From positions 1-60,502 of the forward strand of contig DLDU01000071.1 of the NCBI GenBank assembly GCA_002481295.1: DNA of 60,502 nt, written 5' to 3'. Source of the stretch: Prevotella sp. UBA7764 (lineage in GTDB: Bacteria; Bacteroidota; Bacteroidia; Bacteroidales; Bacteroidaceae). Below, one piece after another: positions 51,641-60,470 of this stretch; positions within the stretch are counted from its first letter, which is position 1, and each line of letters opens with the position of its first letter. A model generated the notes under the pieces. It had not been told where the DNA came from, did not search any database, and worked only from the letters and a program-made list of their open reading frames with translations. The translations under genes and the position numbers were made by a program.

Positions 51641-54352
51641 TTAAAACTTATAAGTGTAACTAAATGATGGGATGATGGGGATGTAGCCTTTCGCTTTGGC
51701 CTTGAACGTACCGGTATAGTCGTTGTATTCCATGTCTATCCACATCGTGTTGAGATGGCAGTAGGCATTGTAGATGCTCCAGTTCCAGATGCGCTCGTGG
51801 CCGTGTTTGGTGCGGTGGTGGATGTCCACGCCGATGTCGAGACGGTGGTAGGCAGGCGCACTGACGTTGTTGGGCCGTTCGAAGAGGAAGTCTTCCTCGC
51901 CGCCGTCACCCAGGTCGGGGTAGTTGACATATTGTGTGGGCACGGTGAGGCGGTTGCCGCTGTGATAGAGCCATTCGGCGTAGAGGTGTGTGCCCTTGCC
52001 GAAGGTGTAGCGCACCGATGCGTTGATTTTATGGCGGTTGTCAAACTTGTCGTAGTACCACTCGGGATAATAGTCCTCAAACTTACGCTTGTTCCACGAC
52101 AGCGTATAGGAGGCGTCGAGTTGCAGGCGGTGTGTGGCATAGTGTGCGTCGAACTCCAATCCGTAGAAGCGCCCGTGCCCTTCCATCACCTTCGTGTCCC
52201 AGTTGTTGGCGGGTGGCTCCAGTCCCTGCCAGTTGGTATATTGCAGTAGATGTGACGACCACTTGTAGTAGCCTTCTATCGAGAGCAGCCAGTGGCGGTC
52301 TGGCCACATGTACACGCCGGCGGCCCACTGATGGCTGTGCATAGGATGAAGGCGGGCTGTCGTGGGCACCCAGTAGTCGCTCGGCAAGTCGATGTAGGCA
52401 TTGGAGATCTTGTGCACAAACTGCGTCATCGTGGTGTAGCTTGCCTTGAGCGACAGGTGTGGGTTAAGCTGATATTTCACTGCGGCGCGCGGGTCGAGGT
52501 TGGCGAAGGACTTGCCTTGTACGTGGAAGAGCGCTATGTTCATACCGGCGTTGAGGCTCCAGTGGTTGTCAATTGTCATCTCGTCCTCGCCATAGACGTT
52601 CCACTCCGTGGCGGCGAGATGGCTTCTTGAACTGACTTTCGTTGTGTCGCCCTCGCCGTCATTACTGACGAAGTTGATCTGGTCGTTGCTTTGCGGGCGG
52701 AAGTGGTGCAGGGTGAAGTCGTGACCGAAACGGATGTGGTGGTGTGGTGTGGGTCGGTAGTCGAAGGCCATGCGGTAGCCCACGTCGTTGATGGTGGAGT
52801 GGTATCCATGTTCGGTGTACTGACGAGAAGACTCGTGGCCGTTAGTGTCCACGACACGGTCGTCTTCCAGAGACCGCAGCTTGGACAGACTGTAGGTGTA
52901 CACGCCCGTGATGTTGGCGAAGAACTTCGGCGAGAGGACATAAGTCCAGTCCAAGGCAGCGTTGAAGTTGCCCCAATTGAAATGGTTCTTGGTCAAATCC
53001 TTCTCGGTGCGATGATTGCTATCGTCTATGCGTCTGCCGTCATAGGTGTAGTAGCTCATGGCACCGTAGCTGTAGTCATATTCGTCGCGCGTAGAGAGCT
53101 TGTCTTGTCCCCAGTAGGTGCTCAACGACAGCCGCGATCGGTCGCTGAAGAGATGTGTCACCTTGGCGTTGAAGTCGTGGAAGAAGTACGCGATGTTCAC
53201 CTTATCGTCATCCTCGCTGGCGTGGTGGTTGATGTATGAGAACACGGGACGTGTGATCAGGTCGAGCCATGAGCGCCGCAGGGCGATGTTGAAACTGGTC
53301 TTGCCCTTCTGTATCGGTCCCTCGAACTGCAGGCCACCGTCGAGCAGGCCGAGGCGCACCGAGCCATGGTAATGCTGCATGTCGCCGTCGGTGGTGCGCA
53401 CGTCGATGACACTGGACAGGCGGCCGCCGTAGCGGGCGGGGAAGCCGCTCTTGTAGAAGTCGACGTTTTTCACGATGTCGGCGTTGAACGATGAGAAGAG
53501 TCCGAGCGTGTGGTTGATCTGGTAGAGTGGTGTGCCGTCGAGCAGGAAGAGGTTCTCGTCGTTGTTGCCGCCGTGGACATAGAGTCCGCTGGTGAGTTCC
53601 ACGCCCTCGGCCACACCACTCGTGCGCTGGAGCGTCTTCACCACGTCGGGCGAGGACAGCAGGGCGTAGCCCGTCTTAATGTCGGACTGTGAGATCGAGC
53701 GCTTGCCGGTCTGTGTGTTGAGTAGCGGTGAGTTGAGATCTCCCTCCACGACAACCTCCGGCAGTCGGTTGTCTTCCATGAGAGCAATGTCTTGCCGGAG
53801 GTTGCTTTCGAGCTTGGCCTTGATCTTTTGGTCAGCGAATCCGAGGTAGCTGAACTTGATATGGTGCTCGCCCTCAGGTAGGGTGAGCGAGTAGAAGCCA
53901 TAGGCATTGGTGGTGGTTCCCGTGCCGGTGGTCTCATCCCATATGGTGGCGTTGATGAGCGTCTCGCCACTGGTGTCGCGGACATAGCCGCTGAGCGTGT
54001 GCCGCCGTGGTGGCGCCAGTGTTGCCTTGCGCGGCTGTGGCTGACTGTGAGGCGTGGCCTTTTCTTGTCTGGCTGCTTTCAGTATGATATATTTTCCATT
54101 GACCGAGTAGCTGATGCCACTGTCCTTGAAGAGCGTGCTCAAGGCTTTGGCGAGTGTCATGCCTTTGAGCGACGGCCCCTGATAGGTGTTGCCTACGGGC
54201 AGCGAGGTATCGTAGGTGAAGTTGACTTTCTGAGTACGGTGCAACCATTCCATCTGTTGCCGGATCGTCGTCGTGTGGTCTTTGCCACGGACGACTAACG
54301 GCAACAAGATGAGGAGAATGGTCGCCGCAATGATCATTCTTGCGGTTTTCAC
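51641..54352 (-). CDS. STN-domain TonB-dependent receptor
   Basis: The 903-residue protein has a signal peptide (LLPLVVRG) and an STN domain at about 25-95 (KVNFTYDTSLPVGNT, LAKALSTLFKDSGISYSV). A carboxypeptidase-regulatory-like domain follows (LSGYVRDTSGETLINATIWD), then a plug (LPEVVVEGDLNSPLLNTQTG, YVHGGNNDENLFLLDGTPLY) and a barrel ending SFSYTYKF. The STN domain is the part that signals to FecR proteins, and a fecR gene lies two genes downstream. The cargo is unknown; DUF4249 is the partner protein rather than SusD. Confidence 0.93.
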   Translation of the reverse strand: MKTARMIIAATILLILLPLVVRGKDHTTTIRQQMEWLHRTQKVNFTYDTSLPVGNTYQGPSLKGMTLAKALSTLFKDSGISYSVNGKYIILKAARQEKATPHSQPQPRKATLAPPRRHTLSGYVRDTSGETLINATIWDETTGTGTTTNAYGFYSLTLPEGEHHIKFSYLGFADQKIKAKLESNLRQDIALMEDNRLPEVVVEGDLNSPLLNTQTGKRSISQSDIKTGYALLSSPDVVKTLQRTSGVAEGVELTSGLYVHGGNNDENLFLLDGTPLYQINHTLGLFSSFNADIVKNVDFYKSGFPARYGGRLSSVIDVRTTDGDMQHYHGSVRLGLLDGGLQFEGPIQKGKTSFNIALRRSWLDLITRPVFSYINHHASEDDDKVNIAYFFHDFNAKVTHLFSDRSRLSLSTYWGQDKLSTRDEYDYSYGAMSYYTYDGRRIDDSNHRTEKDLTKNHFNWGNFNAALDWTYVLSPKFFANITGVYTYSLSKLRSLEDDRVVDTNGHESSRQYTEHGYHSTINDVGYRMAFDYRPTPHHHIRFGHDFTLHHFRPQSNDQINFVSNDGEGDTTKVSSRSHLAATEWNVYGEDEMTIDNHWSLNAGMNIALFHVQGKSFANLDPRAAVKYQLNPHLSLKASYTTMTQFVHKISNAYIDLPSDYWVPTTARLHPMHSHQWAAGVYMWPDRHWLLSIEGYYKWSSHLLQYTNWQGLEPPANNWDTKVMEGHGRFYGLEFDAHYATHRLQLDASYTLSWNKRKFEDYYPEWYYDKFDNRHKINASVRYTFGKGTHLYAEWLYHSGNRLTVPTQYVNYPDLGDGGEEDFLFERPNNVSAPAYHRLDIGVDIHHRTKHGHERIWNWSIYNAYCHLNTMWIDMEYNDYTGTFKAKAKGYIPIIPSFSYTYKF

Positions 54353-54393
54353 GTTACAATATATATGTGGTTTACTGTTTTTTATTCTTCTGA

Positions 54394-54792
54394 TTATTTG
54401 TTATTGGGCAGCTGTGTGATTTTTATTTTTCCGAAAGCATCACCGCTTTCTCCTTCGATGATCATCGTGCGCGTCGCTGTTGTATTGTTGGGTGCGACTG
54501 CCACGGTAATAACGTTGCCTTTTGCGCCTGCTTTCGCCCAGGGACCTTCACAATAGGTATTGTAGCCGAGCGTGTCGGTTTTGGCATGTATATAGGACTG
54601 GCTGTCTTCTTCAGTTATGCCGTTGATCCATACTGAAGAGTAGTTCTTTGCGTGGACTTTTCTGGTCCCACCTTGTGCGCTGAACGTCACTTGACGGTCT
54701 GACCATTTAATGCCATCCCAGTCGCCATCGTTTTTGCTGCATGCGGTCAGGCTGAGGACAAATAGAGCGATGATCCCTATCTTACTTTTCAT
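54394..54792 (-). CDS. BACON-like lipoprotein
   Basis: The 132-residue protein has lipobox SLTAC (Cys18). A single Ig-like beta-sandwich follows with VTFSAQGGTRKVHAKNYSSV and the closing strand TRTMIIEGESGDAFGKIKIT, typical of BACON-type domains. It is a small surface or periplasmic adhesion or binding module, 41 bp upstream of the TonB-dependent receptor gene on the same strand. Partner and ligand are unknown. Confidence 0.8.
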   Translation of the reverse strand: MKSKIGIIALFVLSLTACSKNDGDWDGIKWSDRQVTFSAQGGTRKVHAKNYSSVWINGITEEDSQSYIHAKTDTLGYNTYCEGPWAKAGAKGNVITVAVAPNNTTATRTMIIEGESGDAFGKIKITQLPNNK

Positions 54793-54855
54793 ACTTACTT
54801 TTACTAGTCTTAGTGGTGTCTTGTCTCCTCTTAGGGGGTCGGGAGGGTCTTGCTT

Positions 54856-55455
54856 TTAGAATGCCTTGCCGAAGCTAATGTAGGGTGCGAGGAACACCGC
54901 CCCCTTGCTATAGTTGTCGTTGGAGTCTATCCAACCGTTGGTGATGTTGACCATTGGTGTGACGCCACAGCGGAATTGGAAACCATGCGTACTGGTGTAG
55001 CGGTAGCCGACATTCATATAGAGAAAGTCTCGCACCTGCGTCTTGTTTTCGCTTTTGATGCTGATATCGCTCTCCTTGTCCATATAAGCGACGACAAGCT
55101 TGCTGCTGATGAGGCGCAGTTGGTTGCCGAGTCCTAATTCCAGTCTTGACTTGCGCTTGCCTATCAGGTAGTTCATGCCGGTGGTCAGTCCGTAGTACAT
55201 TGTATGGGTATGGATGCCCATCATGTTGTCCCATTGTCCAGCCCATCCCAGGCCAAGCTGATAGCCCCAGTGTGAGTCCTTCTTCAACCGTGCGTCCCAG
55301 TTGGCACTGACGCCCCAGCACGGGCCACCCAGCTCACCATAGATACTGTGTTGTGGCATGACGAAGGTGGAGTCTGCAGTTTTTGCCGTCGTCGTCAGGC
55401 ATCCTCCCATCAATAGCAGTGCAAGGGTCAAGCCCTTGCTTTTCTTTGCATTCAT
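54856..55455 (-). CDS. Small outer-membrane beta-barrel protein, unknown
   Basis: The 199-residue protein starts with a signal peptide (LLMGGCLTTTAK). It contains about eight alternating strands such as YGELGGPCWGVSANWDARL, HWGYQLGLGWAGQWDNMMG and FLYMNVGYRYTST, ending in Phe (LAPYISFGKAF), as expected for a small barrel. It is the first gene of the putative operon with the BACON-like protein and the STN receptor. I do not recognise the family. Confidence 0.72.
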   Translation of the reverse strand: MNAKKSKGLTLALLLMGGCLTTTAKTADSTFVMPQHSIYGELGGPCWGVSANWDARLKKDSHWGYQLGLGWAGQWDNMMGIHTHTMYYGLTTGMNYLIGKRKSRLELGLGNQLRLISSKLVVAYMDKESDISIKSENKTQVRDFLYMNVGYRYTSTHGFQFRCGVTPMVNITNGWIDSNDNYSKGAVFLAPYISFGKAF

Positions 55456-55561
55456 ATTCTCTCAGTTGTTGTTTTCTGTCGCTATGACGCAGAAAGTCGG
55501 GAATCCCCCCATGGGAGACATAAAAAAGTGTTCTTCTTTTTATGCTTTTATCCGTTTGTCC

Positions 55562-55800
55562 TACCTTTGCAAACAAAAAATACGATGATGATACGCGTCC
55601 ATTCACGCTTCAGGCTTCTGCTGACGACCTGACTCTTCCGTGCCTCCTTGTCGAACCCGAAGAGGGAGCATCCGTCGGTATCTTGCAGCTCGTTCACGGT
55701 ATGTGCGAGCATAAGGAACGCTATGAGCCACTGATGCAGTTCATGGCAGCACGGGGCTATGCCTGTGTCATCCACGACAAAAGCATGTTCGCCTGCGAAA
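55562..55800 (+). pseudogene. Alpha/beta-hydrolase (lysophospholipase-like) remnant
   Basis: A promoter-like TACCTTTG at 55562-55569 is followed by a frame reading KYDDDTRPFTLQASADDLTL ... LQLVHGMCEHKERYEPLMQF, then GYACVIHD. This matches the N-terminal part of monoacylglycerol-lipase-like hydrolases up to the oxyanion region. No ATG lies in this frame at the expected place, and after CVIHD the HRGHG motif and all catalytic residues are missing. Start codon and about three quarters of the gene are lost, so this is a decayed fragment. Confidence 0.75.
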
Positions 55801-55880
55801 AAGAAGGCAGAGAACTCAGCAACGACAATTTTAAAAAAAGAAAAATGGGGAGAAAGCGAGAGGATATAACAGAAAATTAG

Positions 55881-55888
55881 TACTTTTG
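55881..55888 (+). promoter_or_regulatory. Promoter -7 box of the Cys-rich/YitT operon
   Basis: TACTTTTG lies 25 bp before the first Cys-rich gene at 55914. Confidence 0.55.
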
Positions 55889-55913
55889 CCGTAACATTCA
55901 AGCAAGCAAGACT

Positions 55914-56138
55914 ATGGGAAAAAGCATACTCATCAAGGACACGACGCGCGAGGAGCGCATCGGCATCATCCGTGGCTCGCTCGACTGTGGGGCCGGCGGT
56001 TGCGAAAACTGTTCGAGCTGCTGGCTTGGCGGCGGCACTGTCGACGGTATCTATCAGGACTATATCGACGGCAAGCGGGAGTTGGCCGACATCAACAGGG
56101 AATACAGCGAGCGTTTCGCAGGGAGGCAGCGCCGATGA
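55914..56138 (+). CDS. Cys-rich miniprotein 1
   Basis: The 74-residue protein has IKDTTREERIGIIRGSLDCG, then CENCSSC, then YQDYIDGKRELADINREYS. The C..CxxCxxC cluster suggests binding of zinc or an iron-sulfur cluster. It is clearly related to the next gene (TREER, CxxCxxC, DYI.G+R blocks). Its stop overlaps the next start (ATGA), so translation is probably coupled. There is no signal peptide, so it is cytoplasmic. I know of no experimental function. Confidence 0.78.
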   Translation: MGKSILIKDTTREERIGIIRGSLDCGAGGCENCSSCWLGGGTVDGIYQDYIDGKRELADINREYSERFAGRQRR

Positions 56139-56341
56139 CGCTGCCGGACATCAAGGGCTCCACACGCGAGGAGCGCGAGCAGTTTGTCGTTGAGGCCTTT
56201 CGCTGCATCAGCGACTGCGACAACTGCGGAGCGTGTCAGTTTCTCAAGGGACGTCCGGCAGAGGAACTCTATGCCGACTACATAGAGGGACGGCGCGATT
56301 TCCGCGAGATAACCATAGAAATCCGGAACAGTAATTATTGA
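56135..56341 (+). CDS. Cys-rich miniprotein 2
   Basis: The 68-residue protein begins MTLPDIKGSTREEREQFVVE, has FRCISDCDNCGACQFL and ends with LYADYIEGRRDFREITIEI. It is a tandem paralog of the preceding 74-residue protein with the same cysteine spacing core. It starts on the overlapping ATGA at 56135-56138. The following YitT gene starts 8 bp after its stop, which suggests one operon. Confidence 0.78.
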   Translation: MTLPDIKGSTREEREQFVVEAFRCISDCDNCGACQFLKGRPAEELYADYIEGRRDFREITIEIRNSNY

Positions 56342-56349
56342 ACGACAGA

Positions 56350-57288
56350 ATGGAAAGAAGAAAAGGTAAGTCGGTCTATCGCACCATACGCGACTATGTG
56401 ATCATCACCATCGCCATGCTCTTGGGTGTCATCGGCGTGAACGTGTTTCTCGTGCCCAACCAGATCACCACGGGCGGCATTGTGGGTATCGCCTCGATCG
56501 TCTATTGGGGTACGGGCATACCGGTACAGAACACCTATTTCTTGCTCAATGCGCTGTTGCTCATCGCTGCGCTCGCCGTGCTCGGCTGGCGTTTCTGTGC
56601 CAAGACCATCTACGCGGTCATCGTCTTCACCGTGGCCTCCACGCTGTTTCAGCACATCTTCGGCATGAACATCCATGCGCTGTCTGACCAGAAGTTCATG
56701 GCGTGCATTGTAGGCGGCGTGTTTATGGGCACGAGTGTTGGACTCGGACTGTCGGCAGGCGGCAGTACGGGCGGTTCGGACATCATTGCCGCCATCGTGC
56801 ACAAGTACCGCGACGTGTCGCTGGGCCGCATCATCCTGCTTTGCGACATGACCATCATCACGTCCAGCTACGTAGTGCTGCGGTCGTGGGAGAAGGTGCT
56901 CTATGGCTATGTGCTGCTGTTTATCGTGTCGTTTTGTGTGGACTATGTCATCAACTCACTGCGGCAGAGCGTGCAGTTCCTCATCATCTCTGACAAGTAT
57001 CAGGAGATTGGCGAGGCCATTAACAAGATCGCGGACCGCGGCTGCTCCACGCTCAACGGCAACGGCTTCTACTCCAAGAAGGACATCAAGGTCATCTTCT
57101 GTATCGCTAAACGCAGCGAGTCGAGCCTGATCTTCGACCTTATCGACGAGATCGACCCCGACGCTTTTGTGGCGCAGAGTGCCGTGACAGGTGTTTATGG
57201 CCAAGGCTTCGACCGTGTGAAGGTGAGGAAAAAGATCAGTCTGGAAGAGATCAACAAACAGATAGGCGAGAGTGCCAAACAGAGTTAA
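56350..57288 (+). CDS. YitT family membrane protein (DUF2179)
   Basis: The start at 56350 gives 312 residues. Five or six membrane segments come first (YVIITIAMLLGVIGVNVFLV, TYFLLNALLLIAALAVLGW, GRIILLCDMTIITSSYVVL). They contain the family motif PNQITTGGIVGIASI and the glycine-rich GLGLSAGGSTGGSDIIA. A cytoplasmic DUF2179 domain follows (GCSTLNGNGFYSKKDIKVIF). The transported substrate of YitT proteins is not established. It overlaps the convergent AraC gene by 4 bp. Confidence 0.92.
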   Translation: MERRKGKSVYRTIRDYVIITIAMLLGVIGVNVFLVPNQITTGGIVGIASIVYWGTGIPVQNTYFLLNALLLIAALAVLGWRFCAKTIYAVIVFTVASTLFQHIFGMNIHALSDQKFMACIVGGVFMGTSVGLGLSAGGSTGGSDIIAAIVHKYRDVSLGRIILLCDMTIITSSYVVLRSWEKVLYGYVLLFIVSFCVDYVINSLRQSVQFLIISDKYQEIGEAINKIADRGCSTLNGNGFYSKKDIKVIFCIAKRSESSLIFDLIDEIDPDAFVAQSAVTGVYGQGFDRVKVRKKISLEEINKQIGESAKQS

Positions 57289-58178
57289 TCGTTCTGCTGG
57301 CGGTTTTCCTTCTGATAGGCTTTGGGCGTGCAGCCAGCGTGTGCCTTGAAGAAATTGGTGAAGGCACTCTGATCGCCGAAGCCTAAGGAGAAAGCGATCT
57401 CGCCGATGGGCATGTCGGAGGAGCGCAGCATGGTGCAGGCTTCCTCAAAGGCGAGGTTGTTGAGGTAGTTGTTGATGGTGTTGCCCGTGAGCTCACGCAC
57501 CACGCGGCTGAGATAAGTGGTGGTGATGCTGAGTTTGTCGGCATAGAATCCGATCTGTCGCTCCTGCCGGAAGTGCTTATGGGCCAGGAAGAAGAAGATT
57601 CTCAGAATGTCTTGCTTATGCTGGAGGTCGGGCGCTACGAGACTGCGGTCGTAGGGCAGTTCGCTGACAAAGAGCAGGCAGACGTGCACCAGTGAGCGTA
57701 GCATCTCCACCTTATATATATGTACATAGTGTATTGTGCGTCGGATTTGTTGGAAGATACCACTGAGTTCCGCAGCCTGTGTCGCGCCGAGATGATAGAG
57801 GCATGGCTCCGTGCCGCCCTTGGGCATCAGTGGAGCGTCACCGCCGTCGAGTTGCATGAGCTGCTGATAGAAGCTGTCCTCTAAGAGCAGTCCCTCAGTC
57901 TCCGTGTCGTTGGGAAAGGAGCAGTCGACGGGTTGGAAAGGATGAAGCAGAAGCAAATCACCGCTATGCAGTTCCATCCGCTCATCGCCCACGGTGACAG
58001 TCGCTGTGCCCGAGCTGATGAGGTGGAGCTCGTGGCAGCTGATACTGTTGGTATAGGCGCGCAAGTCACTCTTGCCGCCCTCTTTTGAAGAGAAGTAGGC
58101 GACACTCCCGCCGAAGATATCCCGTATGTGATAGCGCTCGGCAAGCTGGGGTAAGCTAAGGTTTCCGCGACTGGCCAT
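57285..58178 (-). CDS. AraC-family transcriptional regulator
   Basis: The 297-residue protein has an N-terminal cupin-like sensor (LHLISSGTATVTVGDERMEL, LLLHPFQPVDCSF). The C-terminal double helix-turn-helix contains IGFYADKLSITTTYLSRVVR and IGEIAFSLGFGDQSAFTNFF, then CTPKAYQKEN. It is divergent from the dcu gene, with 126 bp between, and so is a good candidate for its regulator. The effector is unknown; a dicarboxylate would fit the context. Confidence 0.93.
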   Translation of the reverse strand: MASRGNLSLPQLAERYHIRDIFGGSVAYFSSKEGGKSDLRAYTNSISCHELHLISSGTATVTVGDERMELHSGDLLLLHPFQPVDCSFPNDTETEGLLLEDSFYQQLMQLDGGDAPLMPKGGTEPCLYHLGATQAAELSGIFQQIRRTIHYVHIYKVEMLRSLVHVCLLFVSELPYDRSLVAPDLQHKQDILRIFFFLAHKHFRQERQIGFYADKLSITTTYLSRVVRELTGNTINNYLNNLAFEEACTMLRSSDMPIGEIAFSLGFGDQSAFTNFFKAHAGCTPKAYQKENRQQND

Positions 58179-58265
58179 AGTGAATGTTGCGGCAAATATA
58201 GCGAATAGTTTTGAAATTTACAAAAAAAACTCTCTCATTCTTAAATACTATATCCAAGAAAACCT

Positions 58266-58273
58266 TATCTTTG
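58266..58273 (+). promoter_or_regulatory. Promoter -7 box of the dcu gene
   Basis: TATCTTTG lies 31 bp before the Dcu start. No obvious AraC half-site repeat was identified in the 126-bp region. Confidence 0.6.
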
Positions 58274-58304
58274 CAGCAGTATTAAACCTAAACGCAAACC
58301 TAAT

Positions 58305-59627
58305 ATGGCAACAACCCTCATACTGATAGAACTGCTTGTCGTCTTGGTGTTCATTTTCATCGGTGCGCGCGTGGGCGGCGTAGGCTTGGGCATCTATGGC
58401 ATGCTTGGCACCTTTATCCTCGTCTATGTTTTTGGTCTGGCTCCCGGAAAAGCTCCCATCGACGTGATGCTGATCATCCTTGCCGTCATCACAGCCTCGG
58501 CAGCCCTGCAGGCTACGGGCGGACTGGAATATCTCGTGGGGCGTGCCGCGCTGTTTCTTCGCCGCCATCCCGACCATATCACGTACTATGGCCCGCTGTG
58601 CTGTTTTGCCTTTTGCGTCTTTGCCGGCACGGCACATACCAGCTACAGTCTGCTGCCCATCATCAGTGAGATCGCCCAAGCCAACAAGACACGGCCCGAG
58701 CGTCCGATGAGCCTCTCGGTGATCGCTGCCTCGCTGGGCATCACCAGCAGTCCCGTGTCTGCCGCCATGGCCGCGATGATTTCTTCTGATCTGCTCGGCG
58801 GACAAGGAATAGAATTGGGAACCATCCTTATCGTTTGCCTGCCGGCCAGTATCGTTGCCATCCTGATAGCCGCACTTATCGAGAACCATATCGGCAAGGA
58901 ACTTGTCGATGCCCCGGAATATCAGCGTCGCGTGCGCGCGGGGCTCATCAACCCCGAGGCCGACGCCAACAATCTCAAGGAGGCCGAGACCGAGCATAAT
59001 CCACGTGCGCTGCGTGCCGTATGGGCTTTCTTCTTTGGTGTGGCTCTCGTGGTGCTCTTCGGCTTCGTACCCTCATTGCGTCCTGAAGGCGTGACGATGA
59101 GCGAGACGATCGAGATGGTGATGATGAGCGATGCCATCCTCATCCTGCTTGTCGGCAAGACCTGCGTGAAGGAACTGCCCAAGGGCAACATCTTCACGGC
59201 GGGCATGAACGCTGTCATTGCCATCTTCGGCGTAGCGTGGATGGGTTCCACTTTCTACACAGGTAATGCCGACGCCATCAACAGAGCTTTCTCCGGCATG
59301 GTCGCCACGGCACCGATGCTCTTTGCCGTAGCCTTGTTCCTGATGAGCATCATGCTCTTCTCTCAGGCCGCCACCGTCACCACACTTTATCCCGTAGGCA
59401 TTGCCTTAGGCATCAACCCGCTGCTCCTCTTGGCGATGTTCCCGGCTGTCAACGGCTATTTCTTCCTGCCCAACTATCCTACAGAGGTTGCCGCGCTGGA
59501 GTTTGACCGCACGGGCACTACCCATGTGGGCAAGTATGTCATCAACCACTCCTTCCAGCTGCCCGGCTTTGTCACCACCTTTGTCTCCATCGGTGTAGGC
59601 TATCTTGTCACCTTGCTGCTTTCCTGA
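58305..59627 (+). CDS. Anaerobic C4-dicarboxylate transporter (Dcu family)
   Basis: The 440-residue membrane protein has ten or more hydrophobic segments. It starts ILIELLVVLVFIFIGARVGG and has the family block HTSYSLLPIISEIA. It also contains LGITSSPVSAAMAAM and, near the C-terminus, NYPTEVAALEFDRTGTTHVG, which match DcuA/DcuB. It exchanges fumarate, malate or aspartate for succinate during anaerobic fumarate respiration, consistent with a succinate-producing anaerobe. DcuA and DcuB cannot be told apart here. Confidence 0.95.
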   Translation: MATTLILIELLVVLVFIFIGARVGGVGLGIYGMLGTFILVYVFGLAPGKAPIDVMLIILAVITASAALQATGGLEYLVGRAALFLRRHPDHITYYGPLCCFAFCVFAGTAHTSYSLLPIISEIAQANKTRPERPMSLSVIAASLGITSSPVSAAMAAMISSDLLGGQGIELGTILIVCLPASIVAILIAALIENHIGKELVDAPEYQRRVRAGLINPEADANNLKEAETEHNPRALRAVWAFFFGVALVVLFGFVPSLRPEGVTMSETIEMVMMSDAILILLVGKTCVKELPKGNIFTAGMNAVIAIFGVAWMGSTFYTGNADAINRAFSGMVATAPMLFAVALFLMSIMLFSQAATVTTLYPVGIALGINPLLLLAMFPAVNGYFFLPNYPTEVAALEFDRTGTTHVGKYVINHSFQLPGFVTTFVSIGVGYLVTLLLS

Positions 59628-59672
59628 TACCATTTACTCATTATATATTATTCATTATTTATTATATTGGTT

Positions 59673-60470
59673 ATGAAAAGAATCATGCAATGGGTGCTCG
59701 CCGCCATCCTCATCATTATTTGCGGCGTATGTGTGATAACCTGCTGCGGCAGTGAGGACGACAATCCTGTGGTCAGCCCGACTGACGACAGCAGTCAGTT
59801 TGTAACCCTCAGCGAAGCCGTGCCCGATGTGATTCTGGAGATACGCTATTACGGCACGTACAACTTCGTAGGAACCCGCATTGACGGCTACGAGGAGCCG
59901 ACAGCGCTACTCACACGCCAGGCTGCTGACAGTCTGAAGGCTGTAAACGAAGATGTGAAAGCACAGGGGTATAGACTGAAGATATACGATGCTTATCGTC
60001 CGCAGAAAGGCGTTGACCACTTTGTGCGGTGGGCGCAGGATTTGGAGGACACGAAAATGAAGCCCTACTTCTATCCCGACCTCGACAAGAGCGTGCTCTT
60101 CGAGCAGGAGTACATCTACGAGCGCAGCGGCCACACGCGGGGCTCCACTGTTGACTTGACGCTTTTCGACATGGCAACTGAGAAGGAACTCGACATGGGC
60201 GGCACCTTCGACTGGTTCGGCCCCGAGAGCCACCCCGACTTCTGCGGCAATCCCGAGACGGGCGAATATACGGGTGATAATTCGAAGAGTTCTGCCACGC
60301 CGAAGCGCAGCATCACCGAGCAGCAGTTCAAGAACCGCATGATTCTCCGTCGTGCTATGCTCGCCCACGGTTTCAAGCCCCTTGACACCGAGTGGTGGCA
60401 CTTCACGCTCCGCGACGAGCCTTTCCCTGACACCTATTTCACATTCCCAGTTAAGCAACTGAACAAATGA
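59673..60470 (+). CDS. D-Ala-D-Ala dipeptidase (VanX/DdpX-like), secreted
   Basis: The start at 59673 gives 265 residues with an N-terminal hydrophobic segment and a possible lipobox VITC. The M15D zinc site is complete: SGHTRGSTVDLTL (His and Asp) and the late EWWHF with catalytic Glu and His. IYDAYRPQKGVDHF is the family arginine block. VanX-type enzymes split D-Ala-D-Ala; non-resistance homologs recycle cell-wall dipeptide. The export signal argues for periplasmic recycling rather than vancomycin resistance. There is no vanH or vanA neighbour. Confidence 0.93.
   Translation: MKRIMQWVLAAILIIICGVCVITCCGSEDDNPVVSPTDDSSQFVTLSEAVPDVILEIRYYGTYNFVGTRIDGYEEPTALLTRQAADSLKAVNEDVKAQGYRLKIYDAYRPQKGVDHFVRWAQDLEDTKMKPYFYPDLDKSVLFEQEYIYERSGHTRGSTVDLTLFDMATEKELDMGGTFDWFGPESHPDFCGNPETGEYTGDNSKSSATPKRSITEQQFKNRMILRRAMLAHGFKPLDTEWWHFTLRDEPFPDTYFTFPVKQLNK

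Noticed and set aside
59673..60470. Vancomycin-resistance gene vanX
   Set aside because: The zinc dipeptidase site is present, but there is no vanH, vanA/B or vanRS nearby and the protein is exported. A cell-wall recycling role is more likely.
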